In this document: positions 1 through 11,231 of the stretch, piece by piece | Layout of the letters: each line of letters starts with the position of its first letter | Position numbering within the stretch: position 1 is the stretch's first letter | NCBI GenBank assembly: GCA_025175895.1 | Contig: CM045991.1 | Coordinates: 74,759,174-74,823,173, forward strand | Direction: 5' to 3' | DNA length: 64,000 nt | Source: Wurfbainia villosa | Lineage: Eukaryota; Streptophyta; Magnoliopsida; Zingiberales; Zingiberaceae | Translations under genes and position numbers: made by a program | Notes under the pieces: generated by a model | What the model was told of the DNA's origin: nothing | The model's input: the letters and a program-made list of their open reading frames with translations, nothing else | The model's database searches: none

Positions 1-435
1 GGTTGACGATGTCTTGGATACGAGCATGTAGTTGAGTTCATGTCTCGTTTTCCTGCATTTTCAAGTTATACAATTTATTTAAAAGTAAATCTCTTTTACA
101 TACCTTCGTGTCGTCGGTGCCTTCGTAGTTCCACTAGCTTGGTCCATAAGTCCTTTGCACTAATGAAGGGGCCGACGCGGTTGAACTCTTCCTTGACAAC
201 CCACATTGCAAGATTTGAGTTGCCTTGGCATCGGCTTCTACTTGTTTTTCATGGAATTTGACCATTGATCGTAACCCAAAGATTCACCATCTTCATTAGG
301 AAGTGTGAAACCGGTTTGATTATGATCCACATCTCGATTTGGGTTTTAAGAAAGCATTCCATCCGACCCTTCCAATAAGGAAAGTCATTACTGTAAAACG
401 GGGTCGGGCGGTGCTAAACCCTTCGAGATGGGCCA
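1..435 (-). pseudogene. A1 copia Gag fragment (UBN2/DUF4219 type), decayed
   Basis: Read on the minus strand this starts at an ATG near 435 with MAHLEGFSTARPRF, which matches the N-terminus of the J and H Gag proteins in this window (MSHLEGY-TVR-PLFN). It continues with a YWKGRMECFLKT-like block and a 'DLWTK' segment typical of the N-terminal Gag domain of plant Ty1/copia elements. Gag packages element RNA into virus-like particles. The frame is broken by small indels and the 3' part lies beyond the left edge. It is the first gene of a minus-strand element whose 5' LTR is at 799-2092. It cannot make a full Gag as it stands. Confidence 0.75.
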
Positions 436-798
436 TTTAAAAACAAGAAGAAGACGACGATTTAAAAGAATCTTGCAAAACACACACGAAGAATATTCCA
501 AGACTTTCGCCTTGGATTAGTAGGGAAGTAAAAAAGATATATAAAATGTAACTTGCAAAAGAAATAAACAATCAAATGCGAATGTCGCTGAAGTTCCGGA
601 GGACAACCTTACTCGGATCTAACCCAAGGACAACCTTATCCGGATCCTAAAGCCTCTAATGCAATTCTATATGTAGGAGAAGATAAGCAAGTGAAATAAT
701 TATACGAAAACAGAAATAAATAAATAAAAATCTGTAAAAAAGAAAAACAAAGCTAGATTGGTGGTTTCACGAATCTTAGCGCCTGCTCTGATACCAAT
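436..798 (-). other. A1 untranslated leader with tRNA-iMet primer-binding site
   Basis: This stretch separates the gag start from the LTR. The primer-binding site TGGTATCAGAGC is at 785-796 on the minus strand, two bases from the LTR edge. It is the standard plant initiator-tRNA-Met complement used to prime minus-strand DNA synthesis. I see no gene in the rest. Confidence 0.8.
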
Positions 799-2092
799 TG
801 TTGGATCGAAAGTGTCGCTAGAGGGGGTGAATAGAATATACGGTGTCGTTAAAAATTTTTGCAATAAGTAAAAGCAAGTAGAGAATGCACATGGAAATAT
901 AAAGTAGACAAGATATTTTTCGTGGTTCACAATCTTCGATTGCTAATCCACGGCCCTAGTGATCCTTGATCACGTCACGGAGCAATTCACTAAAACCACT
1001 CCTCTTCGTTGGAAGTAGGAGCAACGACATTACAAAGAAATCAAGGCAAAGGGACACTCCCCCTTTCCTTGTTACGATTAAAGCACAAAGACAATTTAAA
1101 GAAGTAGAACTTAAATAAATATACCGACAACTCTTATAAGTAGAAGATGTAGCTTTCGTTGTCGGCGGCACTTCGTCGTAGCAAATGTGAGTAGTAGTAG
1201 CGGCGTTACGACGGCGTGTTGAGAGCTCTTGAATTCTTGTCTTGTGATTTGCTTGGCTTGAACATGTCTATTTATGGATATTGATCTATGAATTTAGACA
1301 TAGGTAGTGTCCAAGGTGAGGTTCTTATCCCCCAAGACTTGTTCATCCACATCCTTTGCGCCAACTCAAGGATGAGGTGTTTCATCCAACCACCTTGTGC
1401 CACCTCCAACCTCCTTGCCTCCTACAACCTCCTTGGGCGCCAACTTGAGGATGAGGTGTTTCATCCAACCACCTTGTGCCACCTCCAACCTCCTTGAGCG
1501 CCAACTTGTTGGAGCCATTCAACTTGTGCCACATCATGGGAGCCAACCATCTTGTGCCAACTCACCTTATTTTGGGCGTCCACCACAAGGAAGCTTGGTG
1601 ATGGTTTGGATGTCCACCTTGATGCCACATCACCCTTTGTACCAAAACACGAGTCAAGTCCAAATTCACCCCTTGAAATTCGAGCTCTTCTCTAGGTCGG
1701 AACTTGACTAGCAGTTACTGTAGTCAAAGGGTTTTGGGCATACAAGTTAGCTTAAAATATAAAGTACGATGGTTCTAACCATCTGATCTCGACCTAGACC
1801 TTCCATTGGAGGTATTGGGTCGGATCTACGCTTAACGACCTTGCTTCGCTTTCACACGAGCTTACCTTGTAGCCTCGCTTCCGGTCTTCACCCGAGTACC
1901 TCGGCTTCCTCCGAAGTCCCTCTGGCGTTGCCCGACCACCTCGGTTCCCACCGGGTGTCGCAGACCTTCCGCTCAACTTTAGCATTTCTGCACACTTAAT
2001 TGAGCTCGTAAGATAACAAATATACCCTTAACTATTGAGCCTTTTGCCATAATCAAAATACCGGTTCGACTTTGGTGCCCACTGCACCAACA
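799..2092 (-). repeat. A1 5' LTR (copia family A)
   Basis: The 1294-bp LTR has inverted ends TGTTGG and CCAACA. The primer-binding site adjoins its left end, so the element runs to the left and this is its 5' LTR. The 5 bp after the right end are CTCGC; the partner duplication would be off the window. The same LTR family recurs at 38406-46433 (A2). The LTR is inserted in a B-family LTR, whose tail resumes at 2093. Confidence 0.85.
1358..1497. repeat. 79-bp tandem duplication inside A1 LTR
   Basis: A unit starting GCGCCAACTCAAGGATGAGG at 1358 is repeated from 1437 with few changes. The second copy lacks the last ~18 bp. It makes a small reading frame that I regard as an artefact of the repeat. 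Confidence 0.75.
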
Positions 2093-2723
2093 CTCGCAAG
2101 GAGTGGTGAATCCTTTATAGGCTATTCAAACACCTTCAATCACTTCGACTTATACCCAATCATCCCGGGTCCACATCTCCTTAGAGATGTTTGCTTAAGA
2201 TGTCAAAGCATAAGTCTCCATGATCAAGATGACTTTAATACCGCAAGTCAAAGGAACATCACACTTAAGCCACAGTAAGAACTTCATTGACATATCTATA
2301 TATGCAGAGAACCATATGAAGTCTTACAGCTGGTCACTCCAATGAACTAGTTACCATAACTAGCATCCACGATTAACTCCGGACATCACTATGTCTCCAG
2401 CCAGTGAGAATCAGCTGCTTGGATACACCAAGGAGTATACCTCGTGCTAGTCTCGATAGAATTGATGGTGTCCAAATCCATCAATTCATCGACTAGGGAT
2501 AATTCCGATACATCACAATTACACATGTAGAGATACTCACTAGTTGTGATCCAATCACAAATTCTCTCATGCTGTGAATCGTATCGTGGACATTCAGTAA
2601 ATGAGTTTAAGATCCAATCAAATACATCAAACATGTATACTCAAATAGTGAATCTTCATTTATCATATAAATGGTTCATACATAAGGCGATTGCCTTAGG
2701 ACATCTCTCATATATTACTAACA
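2093..2723 (-). repeat. B-family LTR fragment (distal ~630 bp)
   Basis: Nearly identical to 29219-29841 and 36538-37175, the right-hand ends of the two B LTRs, and it stops at the same terminal TAACA. No purine tract follows at 2724, so this is either a solo LTR or the 5' LTR of a truncated copy. Its other end is displaced by the A1 insertion and is off the left edge. Confidence 0.85.
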
Positions 2724-3529
2724 GGATCGATATTCTTTATTACTTGATGACATTCGTGCACTTGCGGGTGTTGAGCGCAAGCGCACACTTCGAGTCCTCG
2801 ACGGTCTCTGTCATGAGATTTGAGGTCGCGTTCGCGTGCATCAATTTGCAACCTACCTTTGATTAGGAAAAGATGTTATTTGTCGCAGGGACGAACAACC
2901 GTCAACTCGCCTCTTGATCTCAAGATCGGCTCGCGAGTAGGCAAGCCTTCACCGCAGAGCAGAAAACATAGGATAAGAAATATCAAATCAGTTTAAGATG
3001 GTAATGTCCCAGATTGAAACATTGCAGAGAAGGAAAGTCACTGGATAGAGCTCGCAAACTGCCGATGGAGGGATGAAGGGCAGCGGTAGAGGTGGTCAAC
3101 GACAAGCTGGCTCAATGGCTGCAGAGGTCGTCCCATGAACCGAGGCAAACTCGACGGCTGAAGGAGCTCGTTGCCGCTGAGATCGGGAGGGAGATGCGAC
3201 GACAATGGAGTAGAGGGAAGAAGAGAATCATGAGTGGGGTAATGATCGAGTGCAAAGGAAAAGAATGAGATCGGGATTTGAGGAGAAGAAAATTGCGGCT
3301 GAGAAAATTAGGTATCGGGATTTCAAGGCTGACCGAGTTGGTTGAGCTAGCCTAAGTTTAACCTAAGGCTATCATAGGTTAACCCATTCACCTACTTAGG
3401 CTTTAATCTTCCCCCCTAAACGATCATATGAACTCCTTTTGAATCCAAAAAAAATTCTAAAAATTCCTGAAAAATTATATAAGATAATTTCTTAATTAAC
3501 AAGGGATTTTTTTTTTTTGATATCTTACA
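2724..3529 (-). repeat. Gypsy-like LTR fragment, related to the start of the F LTR
   Basis: On the minus strand the fragment starts at 3529 with TGTAAGATATC. About 30 bp in it has TTGTTAATTAAGAAATT, which also occurs at the start of the F1 3' LTR (55256 onward). A GC-rich tract at 3060-3250 with short pseudo-frames resembles the GC-rich part of the F LTR at 55470-56000. It interrupts the J element. Its other end is hidden behind the B fragment, so length and target duplication cannot be confirmed. Confidence 0.5.
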
Positions 3530-3861
3530 AAAGTAAACTAAAGCCTACAAGAGTTTAACTAAACAAGAAAACAAGCAAAGTGTTAGCTCCCCCTAAGTGA
3601 TAGCTAGGTTGAATTTTGTTCAATAAGTAAACTTGACTCTTGGGAACCCAAAATTGATTTGGTCCAACTTGGTTGACTAATCTAGACTTAGGAACCTATG
3701 CTTGGACTTGATTCTTAGTGTTTCGGCTAAGTAATGACATGTATGATTTATAGAAGAATTTAGCTTTGTGTCTGAGTCTGGACTTGTTGTACACAACTCG
3801 CTGAGATCCAAGCATCATGTTGAGATACTTGGAGCTCAAAGTGAACCTTTCCAATGATCCG
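3530..3861 (-). pseudogene. J Gag 3' end, separated from the rest of gag by solo LTR K
   Basis: On the minus strand this matches the 3' end of the H gag (60330-60640) at nucleotide level. Shared points are the block that reads 'SISQ-DAW', a 'RSYMSL'-like block, the 'FW-PK' motif and a final GGGGGAGCTAAC. The upstream part of the same gag is at 8321-9670; between them is solo LTR K with a GTTAG target duplication at 3862-3866 and 8316-8320. The joined gene has several stops, so it is a pseudogene. As in H, no protease follows the 'WVPK-like' end. Confidence 0.8.
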
Positions 3862-4967
3862 GTTAGTGTAACACCCCCCCCCCCTACTTACACTAGTAAA
3901 GGAGGTGTTACTGCCATACTTTATCTTACTCTTTGCATAATCAGGTAAAACATGACTCAATCATTTCATAAACTCACATACACTATTTGAGAGTTAACTA
4001 ATACCTGATTTAAACCGAAGAGTATCAACAACTCGTACCAAGATCTAAACTTGGTTTCTAAACGAGTATCATAATTCAAACTCTTAACTTTTAACAAGAA
4101 GCTAAACAAACCAACTACATTCACATGTTGACACTAGGCTATTTCACAAGTTCTTAACCTATCTAAGCATGCACATTCACTAGAGTTCTAATATAGAACA
4201 TTCTTAAGTAACTCAACCTCATGCATGGTGATAGTGATAGGTGCATCCTTGACATGAACATCAACGTAATCAACGATACATAACATCAACCCTAGCACCT
4301 AACATGAAGACTAGCACATAGTTCAAAGTTCTTATCATAACATAATACTAGAAAGTTCAACATTCTTAGACACAACATGATCAAACATATAACATGAACA
4401 CTACCACATGAATAAGTTCGAAGGTCTTAACACATAACAAAATACTAGCAAGTTCAGGATCATAATCCACTGTTCCGCCGCCACACACACCAAGCACTTC
4501 ATCCGCTGCCTCCTCTTACTCCAATCTTGCTTTACCCTTATCTGCAGTATAAGGGATGCAAACTATAAGCAATGGAGCTTAGTAAGTACTTCCTATTCTC
4601 ACAAAATTTTGCATTAGGAAAACATGCTATTAGAATACTTGCATGCAACACATGTTCATATTTGCATTTAGGAAAATTCTGCATTTAACATTTGGAAGTA
4701 CTTGCACATGATACAATGATTCAACTTGACATGCATGAACTTAACATACGCAACTTGCAATACATGCTTGAAATATGCTTCGCTTGTAGAAACATATACA
4801 TGAGACATACTATACTTAAACTTGTAAACATTGTGCTTTGGTTAACTTTCGAAACCATATATACTTTAAAATACTAATCATCCTTATTTGGGAAGCCCGG
4901 CATTGTACCATTTTGCGTGCAACCCTAATAGAACTCGGGGTAGCTAGCCACCAAATTTATTAGGGCA

Positions 4968-5037
4968 ACTTTCAAGGGCAGTCTAGGGGCCCGTGGAACT
5001 TTCAAGGGCAGTCAAGGGGCCCGTGGGCAATCTAAGA
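4968..5037. repeat. Short tandem repeat in K
   Basis: Two adjacent copies of about 30 bp containing AACTTTCAAGGGCAGTC followed by a GGGGCCCGTGG block, plus a degenerate third (GCAATCTAAGAGCCC). Confidence 0.7.
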
Positions 5038-5101
5038 GCCCGGTACATGCCACTTCAAAGTAAAATACTTTCTTTATATATGACTTACTTATTTTTGTCA
5101 T

Positions 5102-6080
5102 TTAACAAGTATTTTACATGATCATACTCAAAAACCCATATAGGAAGCCTTTCAAGACATCTGATCATGCTCTTTGTCCCCAAAACTCATAGGGGAAGCA
5201 TCTTGTGATCTTTACATCTTGCTTCCAATGAAATATTCAAAGTAAAATACTTCCTTTATATATGACTTACTTATATTTGTCATTTATCAAACATTTAACA
5301 TGATCATACTCCCAAAACTCATATAGGAAGCCTTTCAGAACATGCGAACATGCTCTTTGTCCCCAAAACTTATAGGCGAAGTATCTTTGCGATCTTATGC
5401 CTTGCTTCAACATGAAATATACCTATAAATATATATGACCTACTGATTTTATCATTTAACCAACATGTAACAAGTTCATACTCCCAAAACTCATATAGGG
5501 AGCCTTTCAAGACATATAATCATGCTCTTTGTCTCCAAAACTCGTAGGGGAAACATCTTTGCGATCTTTACATCTTGCTTCCAATAAAATATACTTAAAA
5601 TACCTAAAAATACAAACAACCATAATCTGGAAAGAATCTATAAATCTGAATAAAAACATGATACTAGAAGCTAGATGTGCAAATCAAAGAGTTACTTATG
5701 CTATAGGTGAGAGATAGCATCTTAGTGATCTTATGTCTTGCTTAAAACAACATATACCTTACCTATAAATCTAAACACACCTATATTATATAATCTGATC
5801 AAAACATATTTTTATCATTTATCAAACATTTAACATGATCATATTCCTAAAACTCATATAGGAAGCCTTTCAAGACATTCGATCATGCTCTTTGTCCCCA
5901 AAACTTATAGGGAAAGCATCTTTGCGATCTTTACATCTTGCTTCCAATGAAATATACTTAAAATACCTAAAAGTCCAAACAAACATAATCTGGACAAAAC
6001 ATATAAATCTAAATAAAACATGATAATATAACCTAGATGGGCAAATCAAGGAGTTACTTATACTCTAGGTGAGAAATAAC
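5102..6080. repeat. Degenerate ~180-bp tandem repeats in K
   Basis: The block CTCATATAGGAAGCCTTTCA followed by CATGCTCTTTGTCCCCAAAA recurs near 5130, 5310, 5490 and 5850. Each copy ends with a CTTGCTTCAA/CTTGCTTCCAA block. Spacings are about 180 bp and its double. No gene is visible between 3867 and 6300. Confidence 0.75.
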
Positions 6081-6702
6081 ATCTTGGTGATCTTAGATCT
6101 TGCTTAAAAAGACCTATACCTCAACTATAAATCTGATCACACACATATATCATCTGATCCAAACATATAATCTTCAAAACATATGAACATAAGCTATATA
6201 AAACAATCGAAGAACTACTTATACTGCAGGTGAGAGATACTTACTACCTCTCGCTTTCGTACTAGTATACCGCTAGGGTTTTTGTGAGATGAAGACCTTC
6301 CCTTTGTTGGGGATCGATACGGCCGGCTAGAGGGGGGTGAATAGTCGTCATTCGTTGGATGTCGTATTTTGCTCGTCTACAAAATGTTAGCGCAAGTGGA
6401 ATATGCAAATACAAATAAATAAAGACAAAGCAAAAGATAAACAAACAATGCTAACAAAGATGTAACGTGGTTCACGGCTACGCCGCTAATCCACGGTCCG
6501 ATTCGTCCACGGTGAATCACTCCGCAATCTATCCACTAGATCTCTCCTTTGCACAAAGCTAGGTGGAGGTAACCTCTTTACACAAAAACACTCATCTTAC
6601 AAATATAATGGAAATAAGCTCAAGTAAGAGGATGGAAAGCTTTATGGAACTTTGGGAGAATATTAGAGCATAAGCATTAGCCTCCCAAAGCCCCATCCCC
6701 TT

Positions 6703-6712
6703 CCTTTTTATA
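6703..6712 (-). promoter_or_regulatory. TATA-like box of D1 LTR
   Basis: Minus-strand TATAAAAAGG, just downstream of the palindrome cluster. D2 has the same arrangement at 39031-39040. Confidence 0.5.
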
Positions 6713-6745
6713 GAGGAAGAGGGTTTCTTCCCGTTGACACAGGAG

Positions 6746-6890
6746 CAGTCGACTGATGCCCTCGATCAGTCGACTAGTCCTGTAGCCGTTGCCCAATAAC
6801 GGTCGCTTTCCACGTTGGAATTCATCCAACGGTACTGGCATCAGTCGACTGATATTACCATCAGTCGACTGGTGCTCGATCAGTCGAGTC
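6746..6890. promoter_or_regulatory. CAGTCGACTG cluster in D1
   Basis: Perfect or near-perfect copies start at 6746, 6767 (last base A), 6842, 6862 and 6881 (CAGTCGAGTC). Spacings within the groups are 21, 20 and 19 bp. Confidence 0.8.
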
Positions 6891-7688
6891 CTCAACGAGG
6901 TCGACTCCATTCTTTGCCGCACAAGGCTATCACGATCGTCATCCTCGCAGCCGATCGATCAAGCCATCATCGGCCATCGCCATGCTGCCAATGACCGATC
7001 AACTTGATTCACCGATTTAAACCAATGATCGAACCATCGAGCCATGACATGGCAATGACCGTGTCGAAATCCCATCCGACACTTGGCCAAATGGCCAAGT
7101 TTCACCTAAGAGCTACCCTTCCCCGGGTTACAATCGCTCACTCTCATTTCTCGGAGTCCCTCGCCTTCGAAGTTCTCTTCGTTCTCGGCCACGTCCCTTG
7201 GCAGCATCAGGCGTACGGCTCTGCAATGCTCCTTCGTGTCTCTTGCCTCGAAGTCTACTTCCTTCGTCTTCACTCCAAGCTCCTCGTCCGGAGGTCCCTC
7301 GGATGCTCCAAGCGCACAGCTTCCGCAAAGCTATCCTTCACCAACTCAAGGCCCGAGTCATGAGATGTGAAACTCGCCACGGCTCCATGTGCGAATTACT
7401 AAGTCCTGCATGACTTCAACGCACATATCAAATCAACATAACAAACTAACTTAAACCCTTTCCCACACACATCAAAACCTAATCATGGCAAGAGATTGCC
7501 CTAACACCCTTGTTCCTTAGCCCTAGGAGTGGCCCTCTAGCATATATTAAGCCTTTGTATCCCCTTGAAACCCTCTCAAGAACACCAACCAAAAGCCTTA
7601 GGGTTTCGGATGGAGTTGGATCTTCTAGCAATACCAAGACTTTCTCCTTGAAAACCCTCTTGAGAATTCCAACACAAGGAGTCCTAAA

Positions 7689-7880
7689 AATGTGGAACTG
7701 CCACATTAGCGGCCCCCTCCGGCTGCCCCTACCGGTGGAGGAGGTAAATCAGGACCCAGGTGACAAGTGCAAAGGAGAGGGTCTGTCGATGGCCCAGAGT
7801 CATGACCTCCCCGGGAATTGACCCTTGCCCACTTAAGAGTTGCCCCTTTGCACTTACTAACTGGGCTAGCCCTGGGGGCT
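7689..7880 (-). mobile_element. tRNA-derived SINE with 18-bp target duplication
   Basis: The insert is flanked by an exact 18-bp direct repeat, AACACAAGGAGTCCTAAA, at 7671-7688 and 7881-7898; LINE-mediated insertion gives duplications of this length. On the minus strand it has a pol III A-box-like TAGCCCAGTTAGTAAGTG (7851-7868) and a B-box-like GGGTCAATTCCCG (7812-7824), about 27 bp apart. That order and spacing suit a tRNA-derived SINE head. It is 192 bp, non-coding and non-autonomous, and sits inside solo LTR K. Confidence 0.8.
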
Positions 7881-8151
7881 AACACAAGGAGTCCTAAAGC
7901 TTGGATGGAAGAGGGAGGAAGGAGAAGGAGGAGTTTCGGCCAAGAATGGGAGAAGGAAGAAGAATGAGGAAGAATGAAGAAGGAAGATGGGGGTTTTCTT
8001 TTCTTCCTTAACTTCCTCTTTAATTCCCACGTTAATAGCTAGGGAGGTTAGAAAACTTTTCATCTCCTCATGGGGAGATGAAACAACTCTTCACCCTCTC
8101 ATCTTCTCATTTACCTTCTTTGTATATTCTTTATCTATTCTAGCCAAGAAT

Positions 8152-8222
8152 TATCCTATGGTCTAGTGGTATCAAGGCTATCTCACAATTAGGAGGTTCA
8201 TGGTTCAAATCCTACCTATAGC
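8152..8222 (+). other. tRNA-like sequence inside K LTR
   Basis: TGGTCTAGTGG (8159-8169) fits the pol III A box and GGTTCAAATCC (8202-8212) fits the B box, 32 bp apart as in a tRNA. The T-stem and acceptor stem that would follow pair poorly, so this is not a working tRNA gene. It may be a tRNA fossil or an LTR segment that happens to resemble one. Confidence 0.4.
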
Positions 8223-8320
8223 GAACCATATTTTATTTATTTTATTTTAAATATTTTATGGGCGTTAAAAATTATATAATTACTTTGAATAGCTTAAAAT
8301 TTTACAGACGTTACAGTTAG

Positions 8321-9670
8321 ATCTTCTACTTGCCTTTTCAGGGCCGAGTTCTCTTCCTCAAGCTTTACAACTTGAGTTGAGTCTTTATCCTTAGTTTGGC
8401 AAGTCGAAGTCTTCGAGTTGACTTGCTCCTTAAGTACTTGGACTTCCTTAAATAGCGAGTCGACTCGATTCTCGAACTTATCTAACTTCCTACCTAGGCA
8501 TGCAATTATATTATACAACTTATCTTCTAAGGGAGAAGTTACCCCCATCTAGTCCTTCGGAAATGGATGTGGATCTGTGGCTTCTCTCGGACTCAAAATC
8601 AGACTCATACTCGGAACTCGACTCGGCTTCGGAGCTTAATTCATCCATAAACGCCACGAAGCTTCTCTTCGTCTCTTCGTCTCTTCTACGTCCGACTCTT
8701 CTGAGGATGATTCATCCCAAGTTGCCTTAGGCACTTTCTTCTTCTTTTCCTTTTTTGGTTTTTCTTCATTTTTTAGATTTGCGCACTCCGACTTATAATG
8801 TCTTTTTCCATTGCACTCGTAGCAGGTCACTTCCGATTGGGGTCTCGACTTGTTGTCAATGACTTTCTTAGCATCCTTCTTCGTAAACCTTTTTCTCCGG
8901 TTGAACATCTTCCGGACCATATTTACGATCTCCTCTTCTCTGTTTGGTTCTGACTCTGACTCGTCTTCGGACTCATTTTTCGCTTTTCTTTCCTTTTTGG
9001 TCGAACCTGCCACTAAAGCAATATCATTCTCAGTTTGACCCAAGTTAGCTTGTTCGTGTAGTTCAAGTTCGCAAAATAATTCATCTAGTCTAATTGTGGA
9101 AAGATCCTTGGAAACCTTATAGGCATCGACAATGGATGTCCATAAGGTGTTCCTCGGGAATGCCTTAAGTGTATACATAATTATGTCCCTATTTTCTATT
9201 TGGTGTCCTATTAAATGTAATCCATTTAAAATGTCTTTTATTCTCGTATGAAGTTGACTTGAATTTTCATTTTCGTTCATTTTACAATTAAATAATTTAT
9301 TTAGTAACATGTCCCGTTTAACTATCCTAGTGTCATTTGTACCTTCATGTAATTCAATTAATTTGTTCCATAATTACTTAGAGTTTTTGAATGGACTCAT
9401 CATATTGAGCTCTTCTTTAGTAAGTCCGTATTGCAAGGTATTAAGCGTCTTGTAATCGACTTGAGCCCATTTCCTAACATCCACAGTCCATTTCTCCAGT
9501 TCTAACAACTCACCTGAGTCATCTACCGGAGAGACGAAACCTTTCCTAATCGAAAACAGCACCCTTAGGTCGGTTTTCAGGTAGCACTCCATTCGCCTTT
9601 TCCAATATAAAAAGTCCTCTCGGTTAAACAGAGGAGGACGAACGGTGCTATATCCTTCTAAGTGTGACAT
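8321..9670 (-). pseudogene. J copia Gag (UBN2 domain, zinc knuckle, acidic/coiled-coil tail)
   Basis: Starts at 9670 with MSHLEGYSTVRPPLFNREDF. A UBN2-type Gag domain follows with YWKRRMECYLKTDL and, after one in-frame stop near 9374, a block containing the TIRLDEL motif. A CCHC zinc knuckle CYECNGKRHYKSEC lies near 8780-8825; this motif binds RNA during packaging. A charged Lys/Glu/Ser-rich stretch comes next, then a frameshift near 8640. The last part (8321-8548) has ITSPLEDKLYNIIACL-like and coiled-coil sequence shared with H at 60100-60330. The gene is broken by a stop, a frameshift and the K insertion; its tail is at 3530-3861. It is the first gene after the J leader and 5' LTR. Confidence 0.88.
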
Positions 9671-10635
9671 TTCTGAATAAATCTTTTATTAATAGTTTTT
9701 TATTTGAATTAATTAAAATTGAGAATTACACCTAGAATTATTTAAATTAAATAATATTATGCAAGAATTAAATTTATACTGTGCAAAAATTAATGGAAAA
9801 TTTAATCTAAGTCAAAAGAAAAAATTATTCTAAAATAAAAATTAAGCAAAGTGCAGAATTTGATTAAAAAAATTATTTAATGCAGAAAAATTAATTAAAA
9901 TTAATCTATATGTAGAAAAATTAATTAAAATTAATCAAAATGTAGAAAAATTAAATAAAATTAATCTAAATGCAGAAACATAATTAAAATTAATCTAGAT
10001 GTAGAAAATTAATTAAAATTAATCTAGATGAAGAAAATTAATTAAAATTAATGTAGATGAAGAAAAATAATTAAAATTAATCTAGATGAAGAAAATTAAT
10101 TAAAATTAATTTAGATGTAGAAATTTATTTAATATTAATCTAGATGAAGAAAATTAATTAAAATTAATCTACACGTAGAAAATTAATTAAAATTAATATA
10201 GATGCAGAAAAATAATTAAAATTAATCAAAATATAAAAAATTTAACTAAAAGTAATCTACAAAAAATTAATTAAAATTAATCTAAATACAAAAAATTTAA
10301 TTAAAAGAATTTAGATGTAGAAAAATTAATTAAAATTAATCTAGAGGCAGAAAATTAATTAAAATTAATCTAGATGCAGAAAATTTATTAAAATTAATCT
10401 AGATGTAGAAAATTAATTAAAATTAATCAAAATACAGAAAATTTAATAAAATTTTATTCTAAGATAAAAAATTAATAAAAATTTATTCTTATGAAAAAAA
10501 TTAATAAAAAAAATTCTAAAGCAAAAAATTTTTTAAAAAATTATTCTAAAGCAAAAATTAATAAAAATTTATTGTAAAGAAAAAATTAATAAAAATAAAA
10601 AATATTAAAAATGAAAAAATGTTGAGACTAAAGAA
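9671..10635 (-). repeat. AT-rich tandem repeats in J leader
   Basis: About 30 degenerate units of roughly 30 bp built from AAAATTAATTAAAATTAATC followed by TAGATGCAGA variants. They fill the space between the primer-binding site and gag. On the minus strand each unit reads TTTTCTGCATCTAGATTAAT-like, which matches the unit in the H leader (59090-59510). No gene is present. Confidence 0.85.
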
Positions 10636-10682
10636 AATTCTATTGCTCTCGTTGGTGGTTGCACCAAGTTCGGAGCACCCCT

Positions 10683-10694
10683 GCTCTGATACCA
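10683..10694 (-). other. J primer-binding site
   Basis: Minus-strand TGGTATCAGAGC, complementary to the 3' end of initiator tRNA-Met. It lies two bases from the LTR edge at 10697. The sequence after it, CAGGGGTGCTCCGA, is nearly the same as in H. Confidence 0.88.
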
Positions 10695-11214
10695 ATTATA
10701 GGATCAAAATATTCCAAGAGAGAAGGGTGAATCTAAGAGGTTACAATTTTCTTTAGATTTTTAAAACTTATTTTATATTTTCAATTAGAGTAAGCAGCGG
10801 AATAAATGTAATCAAGACACAATCTATTTACTTGGTTAACAACTGCAATAGGGTTGCTACTCCAAGGCCCGTAGCTCTTTCGAGAGCGACCTTGATGGGC
10901 AATCACTATATACCCTCCGACTCATGAACTCTCGACTTCGGAGGAGTTCGCTTTTTACAAATAATGAGAGATAGGTAACACTTTACCTTCTCTTTTGAAA
11001 TTAAGTACACAAAGAGAAAATGAATATAAACAAAATTAGAGATAAGCTATATCGACACTAAAGGAAATTTGGTTGTGTGGGTTATACCAACACTAAGTTA
11101 TATCAACTTCGGATGTGCATCTTTATGAGGATTTGAAGCTCTAGCCGACAAGAATGAATAGAGGCAGCACTTTGACGTAGTAACAGTATTATTTTCGGAG
11201 TTGGTCGAGCATTT

Positions 11215-11222
11215 GTTTTATA
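11215..11222 (-). promoter_or_regulatory. TATA-like box of J LTR
   Basis: Minus-strand TATAAAAC, 10 bp from the nearest CAGTCGACTG at 11232. Placement matches the other families. Confidence 0.5.
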
Positions 11223-11231
11223 GACCTTTTT

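Larger units (their letters stand above)
6305..7506 (-). mobile_element. D1: copia solo LTR
   Basis: A 1202-bp LTR with ends TGTTGGGGATCG and CCCTAACA, flanked by a perfect 5-bp duplication CCCTT (6300-6304 and 7507-7511). There is no internal sequence, so it is a solo LTR. It aligns from its first base with the D2 LTR at 38617. Orientation is minus because D2's right copy is followed by a purine tract on the minus strand. It contains the CAGTCGACTG cluster at 6746-6890. Confidence 0.88.
3867..8315 (-). mobile_element. K: Ty3/gypsy-type solo LTR (about 3.0 kb after removing inserts)
   Basis: The ends are TGTAACACC (3867) and GACGTTACA (8315), flanked by a perfect 5-bp duplication GTTAG (3862-3866 and 8316-8320). 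Reading on the minus strand, the LTR begins TGTAACGTC and ends in a G-rich run plus TGTTACA, a form common in plant gypsy chromovirus LTRs. Subtracting D1 (6305-7506) and the SINE leaves about 3 kb. No internal gag or pol is present, so it is a solo LTR left by LTR-LTR recombination. Assignment to gypsy rests on end structure and length, not on a coding domain. Confidence 0.75.

Noticed and set aside
3890..3915. Poly-C tract with GTAACACC/GGTGTTAC inverted repeat as a stand-alone hairpin or terminator
   Set aside because: Explained as the G-rich end and terminal inverted sequence of solo LTR K.
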